Assembly (NCBI GenBank): GCA_903825355.1
Contig: CAIKAH010000041.1
Coordinates: forward strand, 1 to 32,718
DNA from: an uncultured bacterium
GTDB lineage: Bacteria > Babelota > Babeliae > Babelales > RVW-14
Reading direction: 5' to 3'
DNA: 32,718 bases
Numbering within the stretch: position 1 is the first letter of the stretch; each line of letters starts with the position of its first letter. A program made the position numbers and the translations under genes. The notes below the pieces were generated by a model. That model worked only from the letters and a program-made list of their open reading frames with translations. It was not told where the DNA came from and made no database searches. Of the stretch, positions 1-7,625 are shown in pieces.

Positions 1-248
1 AAAGCACGGCGATTGGCTAAAATTTGTTCAAATACAACGCGAAGCTTTTGAGGGACAGCAATTTTTTCTGCTTCCATAAAGCTTGCAACATCGGTAAATG
101 CGGCCACAGCCCCATCGCTTAATGGTGAGGTTCCATCACCATTATGGGCGAGTGAACGCTCATTCAGCTGAATGGCTTCAGCTGATACTTGGTGTGCCGA
201 GAGCGACACAACCAAGGCTAGCGCCAGAAGTGACTTTAAACTCGTCAT
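1..248 (-). CDS. Secreted protein of unknown function, N-terminal part only
   Basis: The reading frame runs off the left edge of the window, so only the first 82 codons are visible. It begins with ATG at 246-248, preceded by a good ribosome binding site (AAAGGAGA, 251-258 on the minus strand). The first ~23 residues form a classical signal peptide: MTSLK, then a hydrophobic core (LLALALVVSLSA), ending near VSA-EA. The visible mature part (AIQLNERSLAHNGDG..., then FTDVASFMEAEKIAVPQKLR) has no motif I recognise. It is probably exported. A strong promoter-like sequence lies 64-93 bases upstream. The function is unknown, and the C-terminal part is needed to say more. Confidence 0.75.
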   Translation of the reverse strand, partial: MTSLKSLLALALVVSLSAHQVSAEAIQLNERSLAHNGDGTSPLSDGAVAAFTDVASFMEAEKIAVPQKLRVVFEQILANRRA

Positions 249-311
249 ACATTCTCCTTTATGAAGTATGGAAATGATATATACAAACATGGATGTTTAT
301 TGAATGCACCG

Positions 312-341
312 ATTATAAAAAAGTGATTTTGCATAATACAA
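312..341 (-). promoter_or_regulatory. Sigma-70-type promoter for the secreted protein at the left edge
   Basis: Read on the minus strand, TTGTAT (336-341) is followed after 18 bases by a perfect TATAAT (312-317). It lies 64 bases upstream of the ATG at 248 and just downstream of the long hairpin at 374-443, so it would start a new transcript after the upstream one ends. Assigned by motif only. Confidence 0.55.
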
Positions 342-373
342 GCATTTTGAAAATCAATTTTTTATTGCTTTTA

Positions 374-443
374 TAATGATAAAAATGAAAAACAACTGTT
401 TTTTTGCATTTCCAAAAACAGTTGTTTTTCATTTTTATCATTA
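374..443 (-). terminator. Perfect 30-bp hairpin, probable terminator of the S74 gene
   Basis: Bases 374-403 and 414-443 are exact reverse complements, separated by a 10-base loop. The stem is AT-rich and contains A-runs and T-runs on both arms. It lies 46 bases after the stop codon of the S74-domain gene and ahead of the promoter of the next gene, which fits a terminator. A 30-bp perfect stem is long for an intrinsic terminator, and the base-paired T-run differs from the usual unpaired U-tract, so another role is possible. Confidence 0.6.
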
Positions 444-489
444 CGTGATTTAGTCCTAATAGATTGGTTTTTTGAAGTGCATATAACAT

Positions 490-1392
490 TTACTTATTAA
501 TTAATTGTGCCAATTCATTAATAAGTTCCGTTATCTTTGCCTGTTGCTCATCTAATTCTGTTGTTTTTGACTCTATTTTTATTAGGCGATTTTCATGTTC
601 CTGATATTCATTAAGCAGTAGCGTTGGTAAAAGGTGATAAGCAACAGTTTCTGGTTGGTTATTTTTGTTGTAAACCACTAAGGCTGGGAGCGCTTTTGCT
701 ACATCTTCAGCAATAAGGCCATATTGTGGTATGTTGTGAGGATCGTTTTTATAAGTAAAGCTTACCGGTTTTAGCTCCATAAGCTCTGCTTTCATTGTTG
801 GCAAGCTTTTTATATCGTTTTTATACCGACTAGATGAAGCAACCGTACCTAGTTGCCCTGTGCTGGTATCAATGAATACTGGGGTATAGCTGAGTATGTT
901 GACGCTATTGCCAACGATGCCATTCATAAAAACAGCATTATCAATACTAGCAGTTCCCGTGCAGGTTAGGTTGCCATTCAGAGCAATACCATTTGCTGTA
1001 ATGGTTCCAGCTGCAAAATTACCGTTGCTATCTCGCAGTACAATATTATTTGGCGTGTTGCTAGCCGTTTTATTGAAAACAAATTGCACCGATGAAGCTA
1101 ATTGGTTAGGGCCAACAGCTCCTTTAGCAATAGCAGCGCTTTGGACAGCCCCGGGCGCAATTTTTGTAGCAGTGACTGCTTGATTGTTCAATCGTATTGA
1201 ATCAACCGCTCCAGGGCTAATATTGAGTCGGCGTACTGCATTAACGCCAAGGGTTTGGTTGAATAATGTATTGCGAGAAGGAGTTGTTTTTTTTGCGGCT
1301 ACTGCTTTCTTAGGAGTAGCCGCTTTCCATGGCAAAAAAATAAGGCTTGCAAGTGTCAAAAAAATAATTGAAGGTTTTGTGGTAAGCTGCAT
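490..1392 (-). CDS. Secreted protein with C-terminal peptidase S74 (intramolecular chaperone) domain
   Basis: 300 residues. It starts at ATG with AAAGGAA upstream. Residues 1-25 look like a signal peptide (hydrophobic FLTLASLIFLPW). Residues 57-98 hold three repeats of an I-x-x-GAV type (ISPGAV, IAPGAV, IAKGAV), as seen in phage-tail-like and adhesin stalks. Residues 184-300 match the S74 family: S188-R189-Y190-K191 corresponds to the Ser/Lys self-cleavage motif (S-x-R-x-K), followed by YGLIAEDV and a C-terminal coiled coil (about 262-300). In this family the domain trimerises a beta-helical or stalk protein and then cuts itself off; self-cleavage here is an inference. The protein is likely a trimeric cell-surface fibre. 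It follows rsmH on the same strand after 137 bases. Confidence 0.8.
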   Translation of the reverse strand: MQLTTKPSIIFLTLASLIFLPWKAATPKKAVAAKKTTPSRNTLFNQTLGVNAVRRLNISPGAVDSIRLNNQAVTATKIAPGAVQSAAIAKGAVGPNQLASSVQFVFNKTASNTPNNIVLRDSNGNFAAGTITANGIALNGNLTCTGTASIDNAVFMNGIVGNSVNILSYTPVFIDTSTGQLGTVASSSRYKNDIKSLPTMKAELMELKPVSFTYKNDPHNIPQYGLIAEDVAKALPALVVYNKNNQPETVAYHLLPTLLLNEYQEHENRLIKIESKTTELDEQQAKITELINELAQLINK

Positions 1393-1529
1393 GCAGTTTC
1401 CTTTTTCTAATATTGGTTAGCTAATGGTCACTGTCCAATACTAAAAAAAGAGCTGCCAAGTGATGCAAGATTTCAGTTAAAAATCTTAATCATCTGCTTC
1501 GTATGACATGGGTTTTAAAAGAAGACTTT

Positions 1530-2426
1530 TTATCGTAGCACAGCAACCCGTAATTTTGCAGAGCGTGATGAAGGGTTAATTGCTTTTTCATCATCCTGTG
1601 CAACGACTGGCTTAGGAGTAATGATGTCTAGCTTATCGCTGTGCTCTTGGTAAAACTGTTTAACAATACGATCTTCTAATGAGTGAAAGCTAATGCATGC
1701 AAGTCGACCGCCAGGCTTGAGTGCGTGGAGTGCTGCAGAAAGAAACGATTGGATATTGTTTAGCTCATCATTAACCTGGATTCGTAATGCCTGAAATACC
1801 TTAGTGGCAGGATGGATGCCGCGTTGTGCTTTGTATGCATGCACGGGAAAGAGTCGCTCGATAATTTCAACTAAATGCCGCGTCGTGGTAATAGGCTTTT
1901 CGAGTCGTTTGGCAACAATAGTTTTAGCAATGAGGCGCGATGCTCGCTCTTCACCGTATTTGAAGAAAAGATCGGCAAGATCTTTTTCACTGTAATTTGC
2001 AATAATATCAGCAGCCGTTTCTCCTTGATGGGCGGGGGACATGCGCATATCAAGTGCAGTATCTTGTGAAAATGAAAATCCTGGACGCTGATGAATTTGA
2101 AACTGTGAGGTGCCAAAGTCAGCCAGAATGCCGTCAAAAGGGCCAATTTTTTCTTTTTTGATAATTTTATACAAGGTAGAAAAATTGCCCCAAAGCATAT
2201 GAAAGCGGTCGCCAAATTCTTCTTGAATGGCAGGTGCATTCATATCAATAGCCTTTGTGTCCCAGTCCAGTGATGTTACCGTACAAGAAGCATTACTCGC
2301 CAGGAGAGCTCGCGTGTGTCCTCCTCCCCCAAAAGTGACATCAAGAAAACTTTTGCCTGGCTGAGGATTGAGTGCAGCAATGACTTCGCGCATTAAGACT
2401 GGTTTGTGGTATGTTTCGTTGATCAT
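1530..2426 (-). CDS. rsmH: 16S rRNA (cytosine(1402)-N(4))-methyltransferase RsmH
   Basis: 298 residues, a normal length for RsmH (MraW). It methylates N4 of C1402 in the decoding centre of 16S rRNA using S-adenosylmethionine. The N-terminal HKPVLMREV and the SAM-binding loop DVTFGGGGHT (residues 29-38) are diagnostic. The family motifs ILADFGTSQ, RGIHPATKVFQALRI and the C-terminal CISFHSLEDRIVK are present, as is the terminal SRSAKLR. The start ATG (2424-2426) lies 12 bases after the stop of the preceding lipoprotein gene, so the two are probably co-transcribed. In most bacteria rsmH heads the division/cell-wall cluster; here it sits downstream of dnaA with no ftsL, ftsI or mur gene nearby. 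Confidence 0.96.
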   Translation of the reverse strand: MINETYHKPVLMREVIAALNPQPGKSFLDVTFGGGGHTRALLASNASCTVTSLDWDTKAIDMNAPAIQEEFGDRFHMLWGNFSTLYKIIKKEKIGPFDGILADFGTSQFQIHQRPGFSFSQDTALDMRMSPAHQGETAADIIANYSEKDLADLFFKYGEERASRLIAKTIVAKRLEKPITTTRHLVEIIERLFPVHAYKAQRGIHPATKVFQALRIQVNDELNNIQSFLSAALHALKPGGRLACISFHSLEDRIVKQFYQEHSDKLDIITPKPVVAQDDEKAINPSSRSAKLRVAVLR

Positions 2427-2438
2427 GAAAGCAAGCTT

Positions 2439-3611
2439 CTACCTTTTTTTCTGGTGAATAGCCTTAAAATCTATGTGATTTACAGGCTTAACGGTATAGT
2501 TCAAGTAGTCTTGCATTATACCATAGTTTTCAACATCCAGAACTATTTTTTTGTTGGCTATGCGCCATAAAGGGCCAAGATTAACCTTACATCCTGGTGG
2601 TAGCAGCTCATAGGTTGAAGCGTAGGCAAGTTGTTCCTGGGTTTCATCAAATATGGCTAATTTCCCTCTGATATAGGTTTTGTCTCGTAATGTAGAGATG
2701 CTGCCAACATCAATTTCACCAATTTGGTTTGGCTCTAAGCGCAAAACATTCATTTTTTCATAGCGCCAGGGAGTCATATCATCTTTTTCTTCAGTAGCGC
2801 CTATCCAGCTTCCTTTTGCTTGTTTTTCATATACAAAGCAAGATACAAAAATAATTTTACCTGTCCCGTTTTCTACCGAAAACTTTAAGTTATATTTGGC
2901 TTGGTTGTTTTTAGGTTGATCTTTACGTAGAAAATCGTAGTCGAATTTTTCGCCCTTCATGCCGTATCGTTCAATCATGAGCGATACCTTTTTTCCTTTT
3001 AAATTAATGAGTAGGTCGAGGTCGAGTTTTTGTTTGTCGCTTAAAAGCTCATAAGTAGCGTCTTCTGCTTCAGCTTTGGTAGGGAAAACCCCTAAAAAGC
3101 CAAATACAAAGCTTCGATCAAGCTTTTCAGCAATCGTGTCTACATCAATAGTAACAACCTGGTAGGGAGCAATTTCGTAGACGGGTGATTTAATCCAGTG
3201 CCAGCGTTCAAGTTGGCGGCGTGGCTGGTAGCTAAAGCACGTTATAAATAGTTTTCTGCCGGCATGGTTTTCTACATCAAAATCAAGTTCATTAGGATTG
3301 CTTGAGTCATAGGTTGGGTTATATTTTTTTATCTGCTTATGCGGATTTTCAAGGTTTTTTGCTTGAGGAATGCTTTCTATGCTCGGGATTGCTGTTGCCG
3401 GTTTTTCAGTGAGAAGCGGTATTGCTTGAAGACCAGCAGCTGTTTCAGGCGGAATGACCGGCTTTGCTGGAGCAGCTGTTTGTACTATTGGCAATGTTGC
3501 TGTAGATGCAGCAGTTTTTGTAGGTGTTTTTTTGCCACATCCTACCAGTATCAGTGTACATAGCCCGACCATACACCAGGGGGCTTTAATCAGTAATTTT
3601 TTTAGCAGCAT
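2439..3611 (-). CDS. Lipoprotein with two tandem copies of an uncharacterised beta-rich domain
   Basis: 390 residues from the ATG at 3609-3611. I chose it over an upstream in-frame ATG because GAGGAGA (3617-3623) sits 5 bases before it. Residues 1-25 form a lipoprotein signal with lipobox LVGC (Cys25). A Pro/Ala/Thr-rich linker (about 28-100) follows. Two homologous units come next: residues 107-230 (ELDFDVENHAGRKLFITCF ... YELLS ... VSLMIERYGM) and 241-373 (LKFSVENGTGKIIFVSCF ... YELLP ... IVLDVENYGI). The units share the order VEN-G-K-hFhxCF-Y, W, P-x-x-h-x-x-hDV, YELL, and a final hhEpYG. I do not recognise the domain. The protein is predicted to be membrane-anchored and periplasmic or surface exposed. 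It lies between dnaA (62-base gap) and rsmH (12-base gap) on the same strand. Confidence 0.85.
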   Translation of the reverse strand: MLLKKLLIKAPWCMVGLCTLILVGCGKKTPTKTAASTATLPIVQTAAPAKPVIPPETAAGLQAIPLLTEKPATAIPSIESIPQAKNLENPHKQIKKYNPTYDSSNPNELDFDVENHAGRKLFITCFSYQPRRQLERWHWIKSPVYEIAPYQVVTIDVDTIAEKLDRSFVFGFLGVFPTKAEAEDATYELLSDKQKLDLDLLINLKGKKVSLMIERYGMKGEKFDYDFLRKDQPKNNQAKYNLKFSVENGTGKIIFVSCFVYEKQAKGSWIGATEEKDDMTPWRYEKMNVLRLEPNQIGEIDVGSISTLRDKTYIRGKLAIFDETQEQLAYASTYELLPPGCKVNLGPLWRIANKKIVLDVENYGIMQDYLNYTVKPVNHIDFKAIHQKKR

Positions 3612-3673
3612 ACATATCTCCTCAGCTTGGTACAAGCCTAGCAGGTCAGATCCAGCAAGCTGAAGTATTTACA

Positions 3674-5143
3674 CTATGACTGCAGAATGTCTTGTTCCAT
3701 GGCCTTAATTTTGATGCCAAGTGTTGGGTCCACTGCCAGCATGGCCTCTACTTTGCCAATAGCATGAATAACGGTAGAGTGGTCACGCCCTCCCACAAAG
3801 CTACCGATAATTTGGAGTGAGCAGTTGCTCATTTTTTTCATGAGATAGAAGGTAATTTGGCGGACTAGTGAGATATCTTGATGGCGTTTTTTTGAACGAA
3901 TATCATTAATTCCGGCGTCATAATGCTTAGCAACCACTTTTATAATAGTTTCTAGCATTACTCCTTCGCGCTTTGGTTCATTAAGATTGAGCAGTACTTT
4001 GCGGGCCATCTCCAGGCTAATGTGCTGGTTGGTGAGTGAAGCAAATGCGCTAATGCGAATGAGTGCGCCCTCAAGCTCTCGAATATTTGAAACAACGCGG
4101 GCAGCAATAAATTCAGCAACATCCTCGGGTAACGAGATGTGATGAGCTTCGCTCTTTTTGGTGAGAATAGCAATTTTTGTTTCAATGTCTGGTGTCTGAA
4201 TATCTGCAACAAGCCCCCATTCCATACGTGATTTTAGACGGCTTTGCAGCCCGTGTATTTCTTTGGGGAAGGTGTCACTTGAGAGAACAATCTGTTTTTG
4301 CTGTTCATACAAGACATTGAAAATATGAAAAAAACTTTCTTGGGTCTGCTCTTTATTCGATAAAAATTGTATGTCGTCAAATAAAATCAGGTCAACTGTT
4401 TGGTAGCGGTCTCTAAATTGGTCTGAGCGGTCATAGCGGATGGAGTTAATGAAATCGTTGATAAAGGTGTCAGCCGTTTCATAGCGCACTCGTAGCGCTG
4501 GATTGCGCTTTATTGTCTCATTCCCAATGGCGTGCATCAGGTGAGTTTTGCCAAGGCCTGTGCCCCCATAAATAAAGAGCGGATTATAAACTTTGCCAAT
4601 ATTTTCACAAATGGCATAGGCAGCAGCATGCGCCAGTGAGTTGCTTGGGCCAACGACAAAATTATCAAATTGGTAGGCGGGGTTAAGAGCACTTCCTACC
4701 CGCTTTTTGGTAGCGCGATCAGAGATAATAAGCTCTTCTGATTTGTGTTGCACTAGTACGGGAGGGTTGGCTGCTGAGCTAGGAGCAGGCCGGGGATGAT
4801 GCAGGGGAAGTGTGATAATTGGTTCGTTTACCAGCTCAGGATCATGAATTACTGAAGCAGGCATAATAGTCCGGGCGCGTTGGGCGTTTTCTTTTTGTGG
4901 GCTTATTTCAAAGCTCAGGCGTATGGTATGTGTATTTAAGAGGCGGCCAAGATGTGTTTTTAGTAGTTCTATGTAATGATCTTGTATCCAACGGCTGACA
5001 AACTGGTTGGGTACGCGTAGCGTGGCAAGGTTGCTGCCAGGGTCCCATGATTCCAGACAAACCGCCTTAAACCACGTTTCTACCACTTGGCTTCCTGCTT
5101 CAGCTTTAATGATTTTTAAAAATTCGTCCCAAATAAGTTGCAC
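3674..5143 (-). CDS. dnaA: Chromosomal replication initiator protein DnaA
   Basis: 489 residues, starting with GTG (5141-5143) behind AAAGGT. It binds DnaA boxes and opens the origin in an ATP-dependent way. Domain I is visible at residues 1-80 (WDEFLKII ... ETWFKAV). A Pro/Ala-rich linker (about 95-150) is domain II. The AAA+ domain III carries Walker A GGTGLGKT (193-200) and Walker B LILFDDIQFL (D256/D257). Domain IV ends with RKKRHQDISLVRQ-like helices and the DNA-binding signature GGRDHSTVIHA. All key residues appear intact. The divergent neighbour is a TPR lipoprotein rather than dnaN. I found no convincing DnaA-box cluster in the 76-base upstream gap or the other gaps, so this is not evidently the origin. 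Confidence 0.98.
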   Translation of the reverse strand: MQLIWDEFLKIIKAEAGSQVVETWFKAVCLESWDPGSNLATLRVPNQFVSRWIQDHYIELLKTHLGRLLNTHTIRLSFEISPQKENAQRARTIMPASVIHDPELVNEPIITLPLHHPRPAPSSAANPPVLVQHKSEELIISDRATKKRVGSALNPAYQFDNFVVGPSNSLAHAAAYAICENIGKVYNPLFIYGGTGLGKTHLMHAIGNETIKRNPALRVRYETADTFINDFINSIRYDRSDQFRDRYQTVDLILFDDIQFLSNKEQTQESFFHIFNVLYEQQKQIVLSSDTFPKEIHGLQSRLKSRMEWGLVADIQTPDIETKIAILTKKSEAHHISLPEDVAEFIAARVVSNIRELEGALIRISAFASLTNQHISLEMARKVLLNLNEPKREGVMLETIIKVVAKHYDAGINDIRSKKRHQDISLVRQITFYLMKKMSNCSLQIIGSFVGGRDHSTVIHAIGKVEAMLAVDPTLGIKIKAMEQDILQS

Positions 5144-5219
5144 TGTTTACCTTTAATATTGTTATATTTTGTCCGACTAGTATAACTCCAAAGCTTATTT
5201 TTTACGAAAAGATTAAATA
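5144..5219. promoter_or_regulatory. Divergent promoter region between dnaA and the TPR lipoprotein
   Basis: A 76-base AT-rich gap separates two divergent genes, so it must hold at least one promoter per strand. On the minus strand TTGGAG followed after 17 bases by AATATA is a weak candidate for dnaA. For the plus strand I cannot pick convincing boxes. No consensus DnaA box (TTATNCACA) is present. Confidence 0.3.
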
Positions 5220-5882
5220 ATGAAATATATAAACCTGTTTTTTTGCTGCTTTTTTACTGCTTTTTTTGTAGGGTGTGGTAAAAAAAACAATCAAAAATTA
5301 GCTAAGACTTATTTTAAAACGGCTTTCATGGAGCTGGCAGATGATCGCAAAGGCAATGCTCGCTTGCAGTCTGCATTGCACCAGATTAACTTGGCAATAG
5401 ACCAATTAGTCAAGCCTGAGTACTTGGCATTAAAGGCTACCATTTTGCAGTATCAGGGCCATACGCTTGAGAGCCTTTCATTTTTTAACAAAGCGCTTGC
5501 TTTACCCATGGATCCTGGCTTAAAAGCCCAAATTATGAACAATTTTGCTTGTGTGCAAGCACAGGGCGGTGACTATGCACGTGCAAAAGAAATTTGGCAA
5601 GAATTAGCGGCAAGTAGTTGGTATCCAACGCCTGAAGTGGCTTGGGTAAATTTGGGTAAAATGTATTTAGAATATAATGACCCTACCCGTGCAAAAGAGG
5701 CATTTAAAACAGCAACCGTCTTAGCGCCACAGTACGTGGATGCACATTTTTATCTAGCCGTTGCAGCGCAGGCCGCTGGTGAGAAGAGCCTGGCTATAGC
5801 GGGGCTTGATGCGGTGTTTAAGCTTGAGCCAGAACATGGTCCTGCCCAGGCATTTGGTGAAAAATATGGGTTATTGGTGTAG
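5220..5882 (+). CDS. TPR-repeat lipoprotein
   Basis: 220 residues. The signal peptide is very Phe-rich and ends in lipobox FVGC with Cys19, so the protein is probably lipid-anchored. The rest is alpha-helical with tetratricopeptide-type repeats. Clear ones are at about 62-95 (ALKATILQYQGHTLESLSFFNKALAL), 103-137 (NNFACVQAQGGDYARAKEIW) and 140-175 (AWVNLGKMYLEYNDPTRAKEAF), with a further one to about 210. TPR lipoproteins of this size act as scaffolds for envelope assembly (BamD-, PilF- or gliding-type roles), but nothing here says which. It is divergent from dnaA. The ribosome binding site is weak (only an AAAAGA-like stretch), which leaves the start slightly uncertain, though the signal peptide supports it. 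Confidence 0.85.
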   Translation: MKYINLFFCCFFTAFFVGCGKKNNQKLAKTYFKTAFMELADDRKGNARLQSALHQINLAIDQLVKPEYLALKATILQYQGHTLESLSFFNKALALPMDPGLKAQIMNNFACVQAQGGDYARAKEIWQELAASSWYPTPEVAWVNLGKMYLEYNDPTRAKEAFKTATVLAPQYVDAHFYLAVAAQAAGEKSLAIAGLDAVFKLEPEHGPAQAFGEKYGLLV

Positions 5883-5968
5883 TGACTAAAAAGTCCTTGC
5901 CTGCCTGCGTCCTGATCTCTTACAATGAATGTGGGGAATAAGAACATTCAATCGTTTGGGGGGTAGGG

Positions 5969-6259
5969 ATGAAAAATACGAGTATGTTTTTAGTGTGCTT
6001 GAGTGTTGTACCAGGGCTAGCAGCCTATGCGTTTAATGAGGCAGTGCTGCCGCTCATGGGTGATGATCGGCTGTACAATATTGCTCCCGTGGCAATGCCA
6101 CTTGCTGAGGCGGGTGCCCCCTTGATGGGTGGTGATAGTGCCCCTGCTGCGGTGCAGGGCCTCGATATGACCATGACCGGTACTCGGGCAAGTACGGTGC
6201 CTCTTGGTGGTAGCCAAAAGAGGGGCTTAGTTGAATGTTTATCACAAAAACTAGATTGA
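5969..6259 (+). CDS. Small secreted protein of unknown function
   Basis: 96 residues from ATG, directly behind a G-rich sequence (GGGGGGTAGGG) that could act as a ribosome binding site. Residues 1-22 look like a signal peptide (MKNTSMFLVCLSVVPGLAAYA). The mature ~74 residues are low complexity and contain a short repeated motif, PLMGDD (about 29-34) and PLMGGD (about 51-56). I do not recognise it. It follows the TPR gene by 86 bases and converges on the first zinc-finger gene with a 30-base gap. The coding call rests on the signal peptide and the start region, so confidence is moderate. Confidence 0.5.
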   Translation: MKNTSMFLVCLSVVPGLAAYAFNEAVLPLMGDDRLYNIAPVAMPLAEAGAPLMGGDSAPAAVQGLDMTMTGTRASTVPLGGSQKRGLVECLSQKLD

Positions 6260-6289
6260 AGGGTTGTGTAACCGTCTTATTATTTTATT

Positions 6290-7438
6290 TTAATTAAGTA
6301 AGCGTCTTTTTTTTTGTAGATTTTCTTCTCGAGCTTTTCTGGCATTATCAGCATGTTTTTTGCTTGCTTTGTGTGCTGTTAAATGGCTTGATGTGGTGCC
6401 GCTATAACCACAAATATCGCAGGTATACGGTTTTTTTTCTGCATGCCTTATTTTGTGTTGTGCTAGGCAACTAGATGTTTTTGTTGTGTATTCACATGCA
6501 GAGCATTTGTATGTTTTTTCATCGCTGTGGGTGACCATATGTTTTTTGAGGTAGCTTAATGAGGCAAAGCTCTTGCCACAGGTGTCGCAACTAAAAGGCT
6601 TTGCATTACTATGGACAGGCTCATGAGAGGTGAGATGACCCTTCTGAGCAAAGCGCTTGCGGCATATCTTGCACGCATAAGGCTTTGTTCCGGTATGCGT
6701 TCTGATGTGAATATCTAGGTTGGTCTTATAACGAAATTTTTTCTTGCATTGAGTGCAAGGAAAAGGTTTTTCACCTGTATGTATGCGTGAATGGTCTTCT
6801 AAGCTCCTTTTTGAGCTAAGCTTTTTGCCGCATTCAGTGCATTTGTATTGATTTTTTTCATTTTCATCTAAATTTTCATCTGCTGTAATCATAGCATCAT
6901 AATCATAATCATGATCTTCTTCTGCTACTTTTTCTTCGTCATCGTGGCCTTTGGCATTTTCTAGATAATCGTCCTCGTTGTCATCTGTCTGCTCATTTTG
7001 CTGGTCAACATCATCGCTGTTCATGCTTGGCATAGAAAACGGTGGAACAGGAAGGGGCGCTGCTACTGGTGACGATGGAGCTACTGGAGGCAAATCAATG
7101 CCAGGTAGTGGTTGTCTTAAAGGAGGCGCAGAAATAGCAACCTGGGTTGGTGCTGATGCATTGTTGCTCAGCTCTGTTGTTGGAGATGTTGGTGTTTGGT
7201 TAGGTCCCTTTAATTTTTGTGGCGGGCTGCTGAGAAGGGAATCTGCTAGAATAACGTCCTCTTGCGTATCTTTTTCTATTTCTTCACTGTTACTTTCTTC
7301 TCTGGCAGGTGTTGCTTGCGATAAAAATAATAAAGCTTGGCTTGCTGCCAAATCTTCATCGGTATGCCGTTGTGTAGCAAGCATTCTTGTTGGGATGAGA
7401 AAAAAGATGAGCGATAAAAATGCAAATTTTAAGTTCAT
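6290..7438 (-). CDS. Secreted Krueppel-type C2H2 zinc-finger protein (six fingers)
   Basis: 382 residues. Residues 1-21 are a signal peptide (KFAFLSLIFFLIPTRMLA). Residues 22-197 are disordered: Pro-rich at about 80-140, then strongly acidic at 141-195 with runs such as DDNEDDY and DHDYDYD. Residues 198-368 hold six C2H2 fingers joined by eukaryote-type linkers (HTGEKPF, HTGTKPY, HSNAKPF). Helix residues -1 to 6 read SKRSLED, YKTNLDI, QKGHLTS, SLSYLKK, TSSCLAQ, TSSHLTA. All zinc ligands are present. The C-terminal tail is basic (QKKRRLLN). Such arrays bind DNA in eukaryotes; in a bacterium with an export signal the most natural reading is a host-directed effector, which is inference. No clear Shine-Dalgarno precedes the ATG. 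A paralogue lies at 13496-15055. Confidence 0.85.
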   Translation of the reverse strand: MNLKFAFLSLIFFLIPTRMLATQRHTDEDLAASQALLFLSQATPAREESNSEEIEKDTQEDVILADSLLSSPPQKLKGPNQTPTSPTTELSNNASAPTQVAISAPPLRQPLPGIDLPPVAPSSPVAAPLPVPPFSMPSMNSDDVDQQNEQTDDNEDDYLENAKGHDDEEKVAEEDHDYDYDAMITADENLDENEKNQYKCTECGKKLSSKRSLEDHSRIHTGEKPFPCTQCKKKFRYKTNLDIHIRTHTGTKPYACKICRKRFAQKGHLTSHEPVHSNAKPFSCDTCGKSFASLSYLKKHMVTHSDEKTYKCSACEYTTKTSSCLAQHKIRHAEKKPYTCDICGYSGTTSSHLTAHKASKKHADNARKAREENLQKKRRLLN

Positions 7439-7600
7439 AAATTGTTATTTTCAGATAGCTGTTTATTAGGATATCCTCTTCAGTTATGATTTTATCACCC
7501 CTGAGGCAATATTGCAAGTAGAATATATTTGGCTTCTTATAGGTATTTTTTATTGGTCAGTAGTATTTTTTAAAAGCTGGCGAGCATGCCAGGGCTGTCT

Positions 7601-7625
7601 GCGGACATTTTCATCAAGCTCTGAC
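7601..7625. repeat. Left copy of an imperfect 25-base direct repeat around the first PD-(D/E)XK gene
   Basis: This sequence, GCGGACATTTTCATC then AAGCTCTGAC, matches 9365-9389 at 20 of 25 positions. The two copies flank the gene at 7626-9230, the left one directly abutting its stop codon. It could be a trace of insertion or coincidence. Confidence 0.3.

Noticed and set aside
1871..2239. A 122-codon minus-strand open frame inside rsmH
   Set aside because: It overlaps rsmH in another frame; RsmH motifs prove the other frame is coding, and this product has no recognisable features.
5144..5219. Replication origin beside dnaA
   Set aside because: No DnaA-box cluster or separate unwinding element is visible in this short gap.
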